Source: Melastoma dodecandrum
Lineage: Eukaryota; Streptophyta; Magnoliopsida; Myrtales; Melastomataceae
Reading direction: 5' to 3'
Length of the DNA stretch: 64,000 nucleotides
Assembly (NCBI GenBank): GCA_029817715.1
Contig: JARUPY010000002.1
Coordinates: forward strand, 59,630 to 123,629
How positions within the stretch are numbered: position 1 is the first letter of the stretch; every line of letters begins with the position of its first letter. The notes below the pieces were generated by a model that was not told the DNA's origin, ran no database searches, and saw nothing but the letters and a program-made list of their open reading frames with translations. A program made the position numbers and the translations under genes. Shown piece after piece: positions 1-10,734 of the stretch.

Positions 1-5
1 GGGTC

Positions 6-170
6 GACTTCATCGTGAGTTATCCCAACCGACCTCGTCATGAGTCGACCTGGATGACTTCGTCATGAGTTAACCCAGTCGACTTCATTATGAGTCGACC
101 TGGGCGACATCGTTCTGAGTTAGCCCAGTCGACGTTGTCATGAGTCGGCCTGGGCGACTTCGTTCTTAGG
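6..170. repeat. Alternating 25-bp tandem repeat
   Basis: Six full units and one partial unit of 25 bp follow one another from position 6, each starting GAC. Odd units carry a GAGTTANCCCA core and even units a GAGTCGACCTGG core, so the true period is a 50-bp dimer. The array touches the left edge of the window and may continue outside it. It lies beside a lectin-receptor-like fragment. I do not recognise the family; it could be a small satellite or the internal repeat of a transposon. Confidence 0.85.
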
Positions 171-209
171 CAGTGTGATGATTCCTGGGCTCTAAGCCCA
201 GGCCCAAAA

Positions 210-538
210 TTATTTACTATGTCAACACCTCCATTCTCAGCAAATTCCAACAAAGCGTCGATCGAGACCAGATTGTTCCTGTTTGCAGACCAAACTACTT
301 TTGGCTTACGCTTAGCATCAATCTTATGAAGGGTTAGAACAATAGACGTAACGATGACTACCAACAGCAAATACCCTTGTAACTGAAAGTACGATACAAG
401 TGGTTCAGTTTCCAAGTTGTGGGAAGGCTGATGGTCGGAGACTGGCCAGAAATCAAACCGTACCAGAAAACACAACAACATGGCATGGAAATTGAGAGCA
501 GCTGAGTCTCGAATCGCCTCACGACCGAAAATACCCAT
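210..538 (-). pseudogene. Bulb-type lectin (S-domain receptor) fragment
   Basis: Read on the minus strand from the ATG at 538, residues 80-100 resemble the core of the bulb-type (B-lectin) domain of S-domain receptor kinases, with the signature VVWSANRNN at about 301-274. Before it lies a hydrophobic stretch (about residues 56-70) that corresponds to the strand region of the same domain. The similarity ends soon after and runs into the tandem repeat. No PAN, transmembrane or kinase domain follows within the window on this strand. I read it as a truncated, non-functional copy; it could be the edge of a gene cut by the window. Confidence 0.4.
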
Positions 539-540
539 TT

Positions 541-1610
541 TATGTGGATCTCATGGACGATGCTGTTTTCTGTCTCTTGTTTATCCATTTTCTGCCCATC
601 CGAGGAGTTGCTCGTCGTTATTGTTCATAATCATCATCCACAAAAGCTGAAAGGTGATACGGGTAAAGGTTTTAGTATCAGGCCCCGATGATCTGGGTCC
701 ATTTGTATGTATAAGTCGGTTGGCCTGTATTGTTGCCAACACACCTCGCACCTCTCATGTTTATCCAGGCAACAACTGTCCATTGGTAATGCCGATCCTT
801 CGGTAAGGATTCGATTCGGCTGCAGCCTCTTCGGCATAGATAAAAGATGGCAATAAAGGCATTGGACCTCTGATGGCATCCGCTGGAATCAAGCAATGCC
901 ACAAGTTTGAACGCTTGCGATCATCTTTCACTTAATATCAATGTCTGTAATCAATGTCCGTCGAGGAAATTTTCATAGGTCTGACACAATGATCAGAGCA
1001 TTCTTCCGTCGCACATGTCTGGGCCAATATAAGAAGCTGTATCGACTGAATATCAGACAATATTGTTGGGTTGGCAGTATGTTCTAGTTCCTGTAGACGG
1101 TTTACGATGAAATGCCCCCAACCTAACCACTTCAGCATACTCCTCTCATTTTATATATCAAGTACAGATTGTCGCTAAATCTAACAGTGGACGGTCGAAA
1201 TCTTCCGCCGCGATCTTACCCTCGTAAATATAGTCGGCAACCAAAGACTTTGGACCAATTTGAAAACAATGAAACAATGAAGGCACATTTGAAAAGTAAA
1301 CTAGTTTCCGAAATGGCGCCTTAAGGAATATTGACGGTTAAAAAAACAGTCTCCGATCAAGAACTCGCAAGCGGATGGTTGGAAGACTATTCCCTTCACT
1401 CCCCCCAACCCAAAAAGATCCGATCTTGATTGGTGTTTCCAGAGTTCGATCATTTTCCATTCGAGTTGATCGATCCTTCGAGTAATTGAGCATTGCTTTC
1501 GTCTTCTCCTGTTAAAGACGGATTTCGCTGCTGCCTTTGAGTTTTCTTGTCCTCATGTGTGGTGTATTTATCGGAATTCCTGTCTTGATTCATCCCGTGG
1601 TTAGATCCTT
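541..1610. other. No gene recognised
   Basis: About 1.07 kb between the lectin-like fragment and the F-box remnant. Several short open frames exist on the minus strand (634-879, 938-1138), but none shows a domain I recognise or a plausible splice partner. Confidence 0.5.
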
Positions 1611-3298
1611 GTGATCTCTGTTGTCTTTCGAGATCCCGAGTGGTTTTCCGTAGTTGTTGATGGGCGGGAGGGGAGAGATTATATCAGTGGTTTGCCTGAT
1701 GAGCAGCTTCTTCATATACTGGGCTTCCTGCCTAAGGTTGATGCGGTGAGGACATCCTGTGTTTCCCCGAGATTCCATAACCTGTGGATGTCACTCCCCA
1801 ATCTGTCATTCAGTCAATGCGAATTCCATCGTTGCAGTGAGTTGGGTCTTTATCAGATGGTATTCCGGCGAATTTTCTTTTCTTTTGTCAAGAAAGTGTT
1901 GTCTCTTCACAGTCGCCCGACCCTTGATAGGTTCAGTCTCAGTTTAGAGTTTTTCTTTGGGAAGGTAACACCGGCGTGTAATGGGGCTAAGAAGCTGCTG
2001 AGAATAATAGCAGAAATTATATGCATGTGGATATGTTTCGCTTTACGGAAAAAGGTTAGGATACTGAAGTTGGATTTTGCGGGATGTCATGTTGATACGA
2101 AAGATGAAGATGCAAAATCCGAGTACTAAGTTTTACCTGGCATCGTCCTTAGAATTGGATACTTATAGGAGCTGTATTTGGATAGATGTAGGATGAATCT
2201 GTCCGCTGGTATCCAGTTGAAGTCGGTGCGGATACTGTCCCTAAGGAGAACAGGGTTGAAAAAAGAAATGTTGAACCAGATAATTATCCGGTTGCCCAAT
2301 GCTGGAAGAGTTATTACTAGGCAAGTTTAACTCCTTAGATCGGCTGAAGATCTCAGTGCCGACGCGTTTGAAGAAACTGGATATTGAAGTCATTGGTATG
2401 GATATCCTAGACCTTGGTCACTCTAGCATAGAATTCTTAAAAATCTATGCCTTTATATTAAAGAAGGTAATTTGCCCTACAATAACCCATTTGGACATAC
2501 ACTTGAATGGGGAACTTGGAAGGTTTAGTAATCTGCCTTCCTTGATTGAGGCAAACATTTGCATCTCTACACTTTTCGGTTCGCCTCAGCACGACATTGA
2601 GGAGGCCGAATTCAGATGGCTTCTGCAGAAATCAAGAAATGCAACAAGTTTAAAACTCTGTGGCTCCTGTGTAGGGGTATACGATTCGTCATCCTTTTCT
2701 TAATATGAGTTTCTATTCAAAATGTTGTCTCTCACGACGAACCTCTTGCTGACATGTCTGCCCTGCATTGATTAGTATTGAGGAGGACTACCTTTTTTAA
2801 TAACCTCCCAGTTGACAGCTTGAGACACAGTCCGAACGAATCATGGACTGTATGTTGTTTTCTTAACTGTGCGACTAAAATTGTATCAAAAGAACTAAAA
2901 TCTTTTGAATGAAAACACACTCTGCCGCCTGTTCTGGCTTTGCTCCTAAGCTTCTTCCAAGTTTAGGCAAGCTCATCTTTTCTGGTTAGCTTAAAATAAA
3001 CTGCACCATATTTCTGCATAGATGCTGCCCAAAAAGTCGATATGTAGATGCTAATCATAGTTCCTATTTCCCTTTCTTGTAGATATTTTCACTTTGGGAA
3101 TTGACTGATCATCCGAGTCCAGTTTTCAGAATCCTAAGGAGCACCCCTTTCCTGGAGAGCCTTGTCATATGCGCTTTCCCATTGAGTGGAGCTCCTTATT
3201 TGGTAATATTTTCAGAACACAGTCAGTTCATCTGGTTTACATTCCGTCGTTGCCTTGAATCCGTCAGGTCTGATCTTTGCTTAAATTCTTTCAGTTAG
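1611..3298 (+). pseudogene. F-box/LRR/FBD-type pseudogene
   Basis: The frame from about 1677 encodes an F-box (ISGLPDEQLLHILGFLP, then TSCVS and LWMSLPNLSF) followed by the region normally leading into leucine-rich repeats. The frame stops at 2127-2129, yet homologous sequence continues in other frames: a short LRR block at about 2130-2290, then LRR-like sequence in an open stretch at 2299-2703, and an FBD-like block (FRILRSTPFLESLVI) near 3125-3170. At least two frame changes are needed to join these parts. There is also no in-frame ATG before the F-box. Intact members of this plant family have about 400-500 residues and act as substrate adaptors of SCF ubiquitin ligases. This copy cannot make that product. 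Confidence 0.75.
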
Positions 3299-3902
3299 GG
3301 GAAATGGGAAGTCGATCATTTTGACTCCAGGAACTACTGGTGCTCTTTTAGGGGCAACAAAATCAACTGCCTTGGGAGCAGCCTTAAGCATGTAACCATA
3401 CAAGGCGACCGGAATAGGTACCGAGAAGAATGCAGCTCGCTGAGGAATCCCGTGTCGCCGATCTTGAAAACTGAGGTGTCGTGCCTGGTGCACAGCTTCC
3501 CCCGAGCATCCAAGAGGGAGGAGGTGCTGTTGCCTGATCCTTGGTTTTGGTAGAAAAGGGAGATAGTTTTTCTTTTTAAGAGCGAGAATTGAAGTTGAAA
3601 AGGAATATGAAATCAAATCACAGCCCGCATAGAAGTTTAAGCCAGCAGGAGGACTCCATTCTCAATGGTGACAAGTTTGTGGGTGGTGAGAGTGGGTGGG
3701 GCAATAACAATGGAAAAAGTAAAAAAAGCCCATGAACAGTTTTATACGGAACCCTCGCCCAAGATCAGATTCCTTTCCCCCCTCCCACAAATCCCGCGAC
3801 AACCGTCTTCCCTCTCCCCCCGTCAAATTCCCCCATTTTTCCTTTTTTATTTCAAAATCCAGTCAAGCCGCCTGCTCGTCCTTAGGCGCCGCTGAGTTTG
3901 TT
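3299..3902. promoter_or_regulatory. 5' flank of the Rab GTPase gene
   Basis: About 600 bases without a recognisable gene. A pyrimidine-rich leader (3770-3890) directly precedes the Rab start codon and looks like its 5' untranslated region. A minus-strand open frame at 3281-3616 has no recognisable domain and I do not call it. Confidence 0.45.
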
Positions 3903-6007
3903 ATGGCGGGTTACAAGGCCGACGACGAGTACGATTACCTGTTCAAGCTTGTACTGATCGGCGACTCCGGCGTCGGCAAATCCAACCTCCTCTCCAAGTT
4001 CACCAGGAACGAGTTCAACCTCGAGTCTAAGTCCACCATCGGGGTCGAGTTCGCCACCAAGAGCTTGCGCGTCGAAGGCAAGGTCATCAAGGCCCAGATT
4101 TGGGACACCGCCGGCCAGGAGAGGTCCCCCTTCCCCCTCCCCTTCCGTTGCTTTGCTGATGGTTTCCTCTCCGTTGTTGTTTGTTTGTTGCGATCTGGAT
4201 CTGGAGTTTTCTGGTGGCTCTGCGAAGGGTGGCTGTTACTGTCCTCTTCTCTCTTTCTCGAGACTTCCTTTGAATTTTTTCTATGGTTAGCGTGTGTTAT
4301 TTTGGTTACCGGAACGGGAAATGAATTTCCGGCCAAATTATGACTAAACGAGTCGCCTGAATGAGTCGGATTTCTTTTGCAAGGGAAGTAAGTTCTTTCT
4401 ACTTCATTGTCTTTCTGATTTGATTCTAGTGGCTATGAGTGACCGAGATACATAGGCCGATCTTGCTTCTAACTTCGATTATGGAAGGAACGCAGAGCCT
4501 GTTCCCCGTTAATTCTGCTTTTATCTGGAGATCTAGTGAATAGTGACAGTTACCTCTCGACCGACTATACAAGTGTAAGATGTCTTAGATCATGTAGAAG
4601 AAGTCAGATTTCTTTTGTCCGAAGCTTGGCATCACGGGCAAGAACCAGTTGAAGGGGTTGTTTATTTTACCTTATGTGTTATGTCTGAAGACTATGGAAT
4701 GCCTTCTCACTTCTCTCGAGCGATTAAGTGATCAGTCTAGTTGCTCTAGCCAGCAAGTCAACACCGGAGATATTAAAGTCGTCGGATATTCAAAATAATT
4801 GGAGGATAGTATTCGGGGTGCTTTTTTTGAAATCCTTTTAATAAGTCTCTGAATGTTCTTCCTCAAATCTTAACTGAGATGTTCTGGCATTTCTGCTATG
4901 TTTCTGTTCTGTTAGCTCATTCTCTTGTTAGAGGTCTTTTCTTCTTTGAGAACTGTTGATTCTGATGGTCCCTTGTTTTGGGGTTGCCTGGAAAATTTAT
5001 TCGGCATCTTAGTGTTTCCTCTCTGTTAGGGAGATAATAGTGCATGGGTTCTTGGCTTTTTTTACCGATGTGAACCTTGATGGAAAATGAGCTGCTTGAA
5101 TACACGTTTGAGGTTTTGGTGATGTTGTGTAGCTGCAGTATCACTTTAGACGTCATTACTGTTTGGGATGAAGTCAGTTTTGATTGGGGGAAAGTTCTTG
5201 GCTTAGATTGTGATTTCAATAACAAAGGCCATAGGCACATTTCTTTAGCCAAATCTTTTATGGTCCACCTGTGGAATAAAAACTTGAGCAGATGTGTCCA
5301 AGTTGTGCTGGTTGGTAAATGGTAATTGCGTGGTTGCTCAAAAAGGAGTTGATGCTAAAATCTGCTGTCGACATTAGATATTAAGAAAACCCACCCTCAA
5401 GACTCTGCTCGCACTGAATTAGGTTGCTCCATAATTTTCTTCCTTAAAACATCATTTCCCATGGGCCGAATCATTGAAAGAGCAACTTTTGTTCCTCAGC
5501 AAATCCGTGTACAACTGCTTGTGCTGATGCTGGTTCCATTTCCTTTTGCTAATGATCTTACTATGCCACAGATACCGTGCTATCACCAGCGCATACTACA
5601 GGGGAGCTGTCGGCGCTCTGCTAGTGTACGACGTTACCCGGCACTCGACCTTCGAGAACGTGGGACGGTGGTTGAAGGAGCTGCGGGACCACACCGACCC
5701 GAACATCGTGGTCATGCTCATCGGCAACAAGTGCGACCTGCGGCACCTGGTGGCGGTCCGCACGGAGGACGGGAGGTCCTTCGCGGAGAACGAATCCCTC
5801 TACTTCATGGAGACATCCGCCTTGGACTCCACGAACGTGGAGGCGGCCTTCATGGAAGTCCTGACCCAGATCCATCGCATCGTGAGCAAGAAGTCGGTGG
5901 AAGCTGGGGACGAGGGGAGCGCGTCTGCAGTCCCATCCAAGGGGCAGACCATTGACATCAAGGAAGATGGGTCTGTCCTGAAGAGGATGGGTTGTTGTTC
6001 CAGCTAG
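3903..6007 (+). CDS. RABA1: Rab GTPase, RABA1 (Rab11) type
   Basis: Two exons: 3903-4123 and 5572-6007, joined inside the Arg codon of the WDTAGQER switch II motif; the single intron is 1448 bp. The product has 218 residues, normal for this family. Visible motifs are the P-loop GDSGVGKS, the effector region [18 protein letters not shown], the guanine-specificity motif NKCDL, ETSAL, and a C-terminal Cys-Cys pair (GCCSS) for double geranylgeranylation. RABA1 proteins recruit effectors on trans-Golgi and recycling vesicles and direct secretion toward the plasma membrane and cell plate. The start MAGYK matches the family. NKCDL instead of the usual NKSDL is a mild variant that keeps the Asn, Lys and Asp contacts. 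The gene is intact; the exact RABA1 subclass is not resolved. Confidence 0.95.
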
Positions 6008-6393
6008 GTGGGGGGGATCTCTTTCTTGGTTTGAGCTTGTGGGTTTCGATTAGTTTCTGCTCCCTACTACGTATGTGTACATCTTGCTCCTTTATACCCA
6101 CCCCCCCCCCCAAGGAAAAGAGTCCCTCACACTATTTGTTTGGCACTTTGTTCTCAAAAACAGAACACAAAACTGATAGTAAGATTTGATACTCTGATTT
6201 GCTTTCGCCTTCTGCTTCTGTCTTGGTTTTCAATCCATCCATCCACCAAACCACGACTATTTTCACCGTTTAGAGATATCTCGAAATCAACGGAGACCAA
6301 ATTAAACGACGCCGTATCGAGCTAAGTACTCAAGACATTGTGACGTCACTATGTACCGTTGGGGCGGATCGGGCCCCGCCGCGCGATCCGGTC

Positions 6394-6747
6394 CTATACG
6401 GCGTTGCCGATGCAGGGGACAGTGCCGAGGCCGCAACATCGGTCCGTCTCCTCTGGTTCGGCCGTCTTGGCTAGCCGGAACACCAGCGAGCATTCCGGCA
6501 GCTCGCCTAGGTCGCCGAACAAGGACTCCTCCTCCTCCCCCATGCTGAAGGCCGCCGGGGAGTAGTCGCTCCCAGCGTAGATGGGCCGGCGGGGGTACGA
6601 GATCGCTGAAGATGAAGCCGCCGCCTCAGCCAGCCAGTGGAAGTCCGGATCGTCTATCAGCGCGCCCTCGACGATTTCCGTGACGATGAATCCGTTGGCG
6701 GAGGCGGTCTCTTCTTCAGGCTCGGACTTGGTAGAAACGGGGGGCTG

Positions 6748-6779
<32 letters not shown>

Positions 6780-8193
6780 GGTTTCTGGCGGCGGGGACAG
6801 GGTGGTTGTGGTCGGAGGAGTAGGTGACGAGGAGCATGGTGGGGTCCGATCGGCTCCGCTCCACTTGCTTCCTGGCGGGGCAGCCCTTGGAGCTACTGCA
6901 TCGGTAGTATCCCCTGGGGGACCCACACAAAAAAAAAAAAGGTGACGTGGGCGTGTGTCCGACGCGCCTGCTGCCATGGAAGCATTTTTGCAATTGCATT
7001 ATTGTGCGTGCGTGGCCTAATAATATTCAAACTTTTAACTGGTTGTGATTGGGGGGGATGGACTTTAATTCCACAACCCATTAAGTAAAAGATTCCTAGA
7101 ACCAGGTCCAGTGTACTCAGCAAAATGGTGAGGGAATCCCCTGAATTAGAAGTTCCATATTTGCCTATCTCATTCTTATCCTATTCCTATTTCTGGGGGG
7201 CACTTGGGGTTGTATGTAATACATACCTCCTCTTTGTATTGCCATACTGTGCTAATCACATCTACCCCACCCCCACCTAACCTAAACCCAATCCTCTCAA
7301 TTCCACGGCCTGTAATGCGGAATCAAGGGCCCTTGTGGGCGTGCTAGTGCTCGGGGATGGACCACGCCGGCCGAGAGTGATTGCGTGCGTGCCCTCCAAC
7401 CCCCCCACTGCCTCTACATGGCGCGTGGTGCCTTTGACGATGGGCCTAGAATCCTTACAACAACAAAATCTTTCAACATCAGAGTCACCCCCCCACAATT
7501 ATCATAGAAACAGCCGCCTCTCCCCCACCCTCTCTCTGCCTTGAACTAATCTTAAACCATCACCAGTTTGGCCGCCCTATCACCGTAGCTGACAAAGATC
7601 ATGGATATTTTGTGTTTTTCTATATTTGCTTTTTTTTTGGGGTGAGTCTTTCTTGAAGTTGGGTGGATGAATTGAATGATGTATGAACTAAAGGCGTGTC
7701 GTGGGATGCTTTTTCTTTTTATTAATAAAAAAATTAATGGCGGGGTAATTGGCTGAATGAATGGATGGGAAGGTATCGGGAATGAGTACCTGGGGTAAGG
7801 TGATCCCTTGATGGGTTTCTGCCCATACTTCCTCCACGCCCATGAATCTGATGGGGGGAAGGATGACCCTTCCCCTTTCATCTTGTTTGATCCGCCCTCC
7901 CCTTGATGATCACCGCCTCCTCCGGTGATCGGCACTGATATCACCCTCTTCTGCAACCCCTTCCTGACCAAATCAACTGTGAATATATATATATATACAT
8001 GAAAGAACAGATGAAATACATGGGGAATTATGGAGCCTCAGTGTGCTGTGTCATCTTACCTTTTCTTAGGGGAAGGTGCGGAGGGAGCGGTCCTCGCCTC
8101 GTCCCCGGATGAAGGCGAATCGGGCGTGTTCTCCGGCACAGAGTCTGAGTTCTCCTCGTCTTGGTCGTGGAGAGCGTGCCTACTAGGTCCCAT
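6394..8193 (-). CDS. WRKY transcription factor, group IIe (WRKY65/69-like)
   Basis: Three exons on the minus strand: 8193-8060, 7963-7790 and 6913-6394, giving 275 residues in frame. The WRKY domain has WRKYGQK, the zinc ligands C-X5-C-X22-H-X-H, and the phase-2 intron after PYPR that most non-group-I WRKY genes share. The bipartite basic motif before it ([10 protein letters not shown]) and the C-terminal [11 protein letters not shown] box mark the WRKY65/69 branch of group IIe. These nuclear factors bind W-box DNA (TTGAC). A His5-Gln7 tract follows the domain, encoded by CAC and CAA repeats. An upstream candidate acceptor (exon start 7976) would run straight into TGA, so I chose the acceptor before 7963. 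The gene is divergent from the DUF1685 gene. Confidence 0.93.
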
Positions 8194-9403
8194 GTGGCTC
8201 TCTCTCACTCTCCCTTCTCGTGTCTGTGCTTGCTATACGAGACAACAACAAGAAGAACAACAAGAAGAAGAACAACAACTACCACTTTGTTGGGTTTATC
8301 TGACGATGGTGGTGGAGTTTGGTTTTTGTTGGGGAGTTCACTTTGTTGGGTTAGCCGGCAGGGGGTCAGACGATTCGCCGGTAAAATTGGTGGGTGTAAG
8401 GCTGATTAGGACGAGCAAAGTTTAGGTTGCTGTTGGAGGGGGAGAAATAAGAGAGAGTATTAAGATAATGCGTGGATTTTTTATTTCTTTTTTTTGTTTT
8501 GTTTTGTTATAAGCAGGGGGGAGGTGACAGATTGGCAGGTAGCTCTTTTTTTTTTTTTTTTTTTTTTTTTGGGGACGTGAGAGTCTGTACGCTATTTCCT
8601 AATTCGTAGTTTTTCCTTCTTCTTTTTGGTGTGTAATTTTATATTGATTTTTTTTTTTTTTTTTTGGGGGGGGGGGAGGGGGTGGAGTGGGGTTAGGGGT
8701 GATGCCGATAGAAAATATTTTAGTAGGTGGGGGGTGATTCCATGGAGGTGAGTCCATCATAAGTTAACGTACGCGTAAATAATAACCAACTAAATAATTG
8801 GGGGGGGGCGTGGGGGGGATTTGAATATGATTGGGGTTGGGATTGGAGTAATCCATGGAAGCGACCACGTGATAACCTCGGGAGCCTCGCCCCACCTTCC
8901 TATATATATTTTTATTCTTTTGTTAATGTGCCTCCCCCGGGGGTGGGGGGATTAGTCTTCCTTGCTCGAGTTTTGTCCCATGTATTAATTATTTAAATTA
9001 AATAGGAGAGATGGGGACAGGGCTTCGGATAGACGTAGTTGGGCCTGATTCAATCGTAAACCATCATTCCATGGGCCCGAACTCTCTCCTCCTCCTCGTA
9101 TGAATTAGTGGTAGTAATTGGGTGGGGGGAGGGAAGCCTGAGGGTGAGGGAGATGGAGATGGAGATGGGGGCCAAGTTAAATAAATTGAGTTGATGAATG
9201 GAATCACACTCTGTTCAAACCACGTGAAACTTCGCTCTGATTGCTTGCCTTTTCCATAATCATTGGTTTTGTAGCTAAATAAATCATGAGTGGAGAGGAG
9301 TGGCTTTTGTCAAACAATCATTAACCTTTTATTTCCCCCTTTTTTTTTAAAAAAAAAAAGAAAAAAAGAAAAAGAAAGGAGGCAATCCCACTCCAGACAT
9401 GAC
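8194..9403. promoter_or_regulatory. Shared intergenic region of WRKY and DUF1685 genes
   Basis: About 1.2 kb between two genes that point away from each other. It holds a T25 run (8546-8570), a second T run followed by a G run (8650-8690), and two G-box cores CACGTG at 8866-8871 and 9221-9226. The second G-box lies about 180 bp before the DUF1685 start. No coding potential is recognised. Confidence 0.5.
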
Positions 9404-10162
9404 ATGGCCACATACTTTAACATTAGAGGAAGAAACAGAGAGCCACTCCTAGTTCCTCTGACTGAAACTAAGAAAAACCCTCGGCAGCAGATGTCCCAAC
9501 AAGTTCTCTTTCCACGTCTTCTATTCCTTCTGCTCCCAACTTCCCATCTTCACCACCAGACCCCCTCCGGCGACCACCCCCCATGTTACGAATGTCGAAC
9601 TTCTCCCCGAAACTTCCAGGTCTGCCCTCCACGTCCGGTCCATGAGCGAGACGGACTTCGCGACATCTCCTGCTCGCCCGACTCTGTTCTCTCCGCAACT
9701 CCGAAGCGCGAGACTGTCGAATCCGGGAGAGGGGGGTCGAGTTTTGTTGAAGCTGGGAAGGAGATGGAGAGACCCGGATGCGGGAAGAAGACGGAGGCAA
9801 GGAAAAAGAGGAGGGGAATCTCTAGGACGAGCAGCAGCCTGCTAGAGTTCAAGGAGCTTAAAGGTTTCATGGACCTGGGGTTCGTGTTCTCGGAGCGGGA
9901 CTGGGACTCGGCTGACCTGATGTCCATAATCCCCGGGCTGCAGAGGCTTGGGATGGCAGGCGAGGCCAGGACAACGGCTTCGGCGACATCAGGGGAAGCA
10001 TCGCGGCCATACCTGTCGATGGCTTGGGGGGACGACAGAGGAGGCACCCCGCCGGGAACAAGATGGAGGATACCGGAGATAGGGAACGATGATGAGAGAT
10101 CGATGAAGGATCAACTGAAGTTCTGGGTCTGGGCTCAGGCCGTGGCGTCCGCAGTTAGATAA
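9404..10162 (+). CDS. DUF1685 family protein
   Basis: A single open frame; the first in-frame ATG is at 9404 and gives 252 residues. A second possible start (MSQQV) lies at 9491. The conserved part is C-terminal: the acidic block EFKELKGFMDLGFVFSE, then IPGLQRLG, and the closing motif QLKFWVWAQAVASAVR, which in family members reads RLKxWAQAVA. The N-terminal half is low-complexity and basic (KKTEARKKRRG). DUF1685 proteins are plant-specific; I know no established molecular role. A 3' untranslated region follows with no other gene to 10.7 kb. The WRKY gene lies upstream in the opposite direction. Confidence 0.75.
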   Translation: MATYFNIRGRNREPLLVPLTETKKNPRQQMSQQVLFPRLLFLLLPTSHLHHQTPSGDHPPCYECRTSPRNFQVCPPRPVHERDGLRDISCSPDSVLSATPKRETVESGRGGSSFVEAGKEMERPGCGKKTEARKKRRGISRTSSSLLEFKELKGFMDLGFVFSERDWDSADLMSIIPGLQRLGMAGEARTTASATSGEASRPYLSMAWGDDRGGTPPGTRWRIPEIGNDDERSMKDQLKFWVWAQAVASAVR

Positions 10163-10734
10163 CGCTTCAATTCATTTGGTCCTTGGTCTGTGTTAACCTG
10201 TCCGAACGAAAAACCGTTTGTTAAAAAATCATTAGAACATGACCACAGACAGCCCCCTCTGTTAAACCCAAATCCACGTGTGAGATTCTTCCCACAACTT
10301 GTGATGAAATATCTCAGATGAGATGGAAGCGGAGGACAGACCACATCCAACCCAACAACTAACAAATGTGGGATTGAGATGGTTTTCTGACATTCCCCAT
10401 CTTCATCTGCCTTTTGACGTTATGATATAACGAGCTTTTGCTTCCTTTCTTCTTTCTCCTGGGGAATGTATAGTAAAGGAAATATCCATGGACAACACTT
10501 TCAGAACCAAATGAAGCCTTTATCTGCATTGACCCTGCACTGTTATCCCATCTAGGCGCAACCAACTACATGGGCTGTCAAAGTCTGAACCGTCGTGGGT
10601 TCGGGGATATGTTTCGTAACTTCTGCCGTACGTACGAGCCTTGTTTGGATAAGTATGCCTATCGGAAGTATTTGTCCCGGAAATGAACCGGAGAAGCTAC
10701 GTGGACTATTCACGCAAACTAACTCTATCAGGAG

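Noticed and set aside
3281..3616. Minus-strand frame of 111 codons between the F-box relic and the Rab gene
   Set aside because: No recognisable domain, overlaps the relic, and no splice partner or neighbouring exon supports it.
3732..3902. In-frame extension upstream of the Rab start
   Set aside because: It is a pyrimidine-rich leader translated as Pro/Ser/Phe; RABA1 proteins start MAGYK, and the extension has no family similarity.
6581..6945. Plus-strand frames with Leu/Val/Trp runs
   Set aside because: These are the reverse reading of the CAC/CAA repeat and the WRKY coding exon.
9290..9403. Longer N terminus for the DUF1685 protein
   Set aside because: The upstream part begins with GTG, not ATG, and is a translated A-rich leader (Lys/Glu runs).
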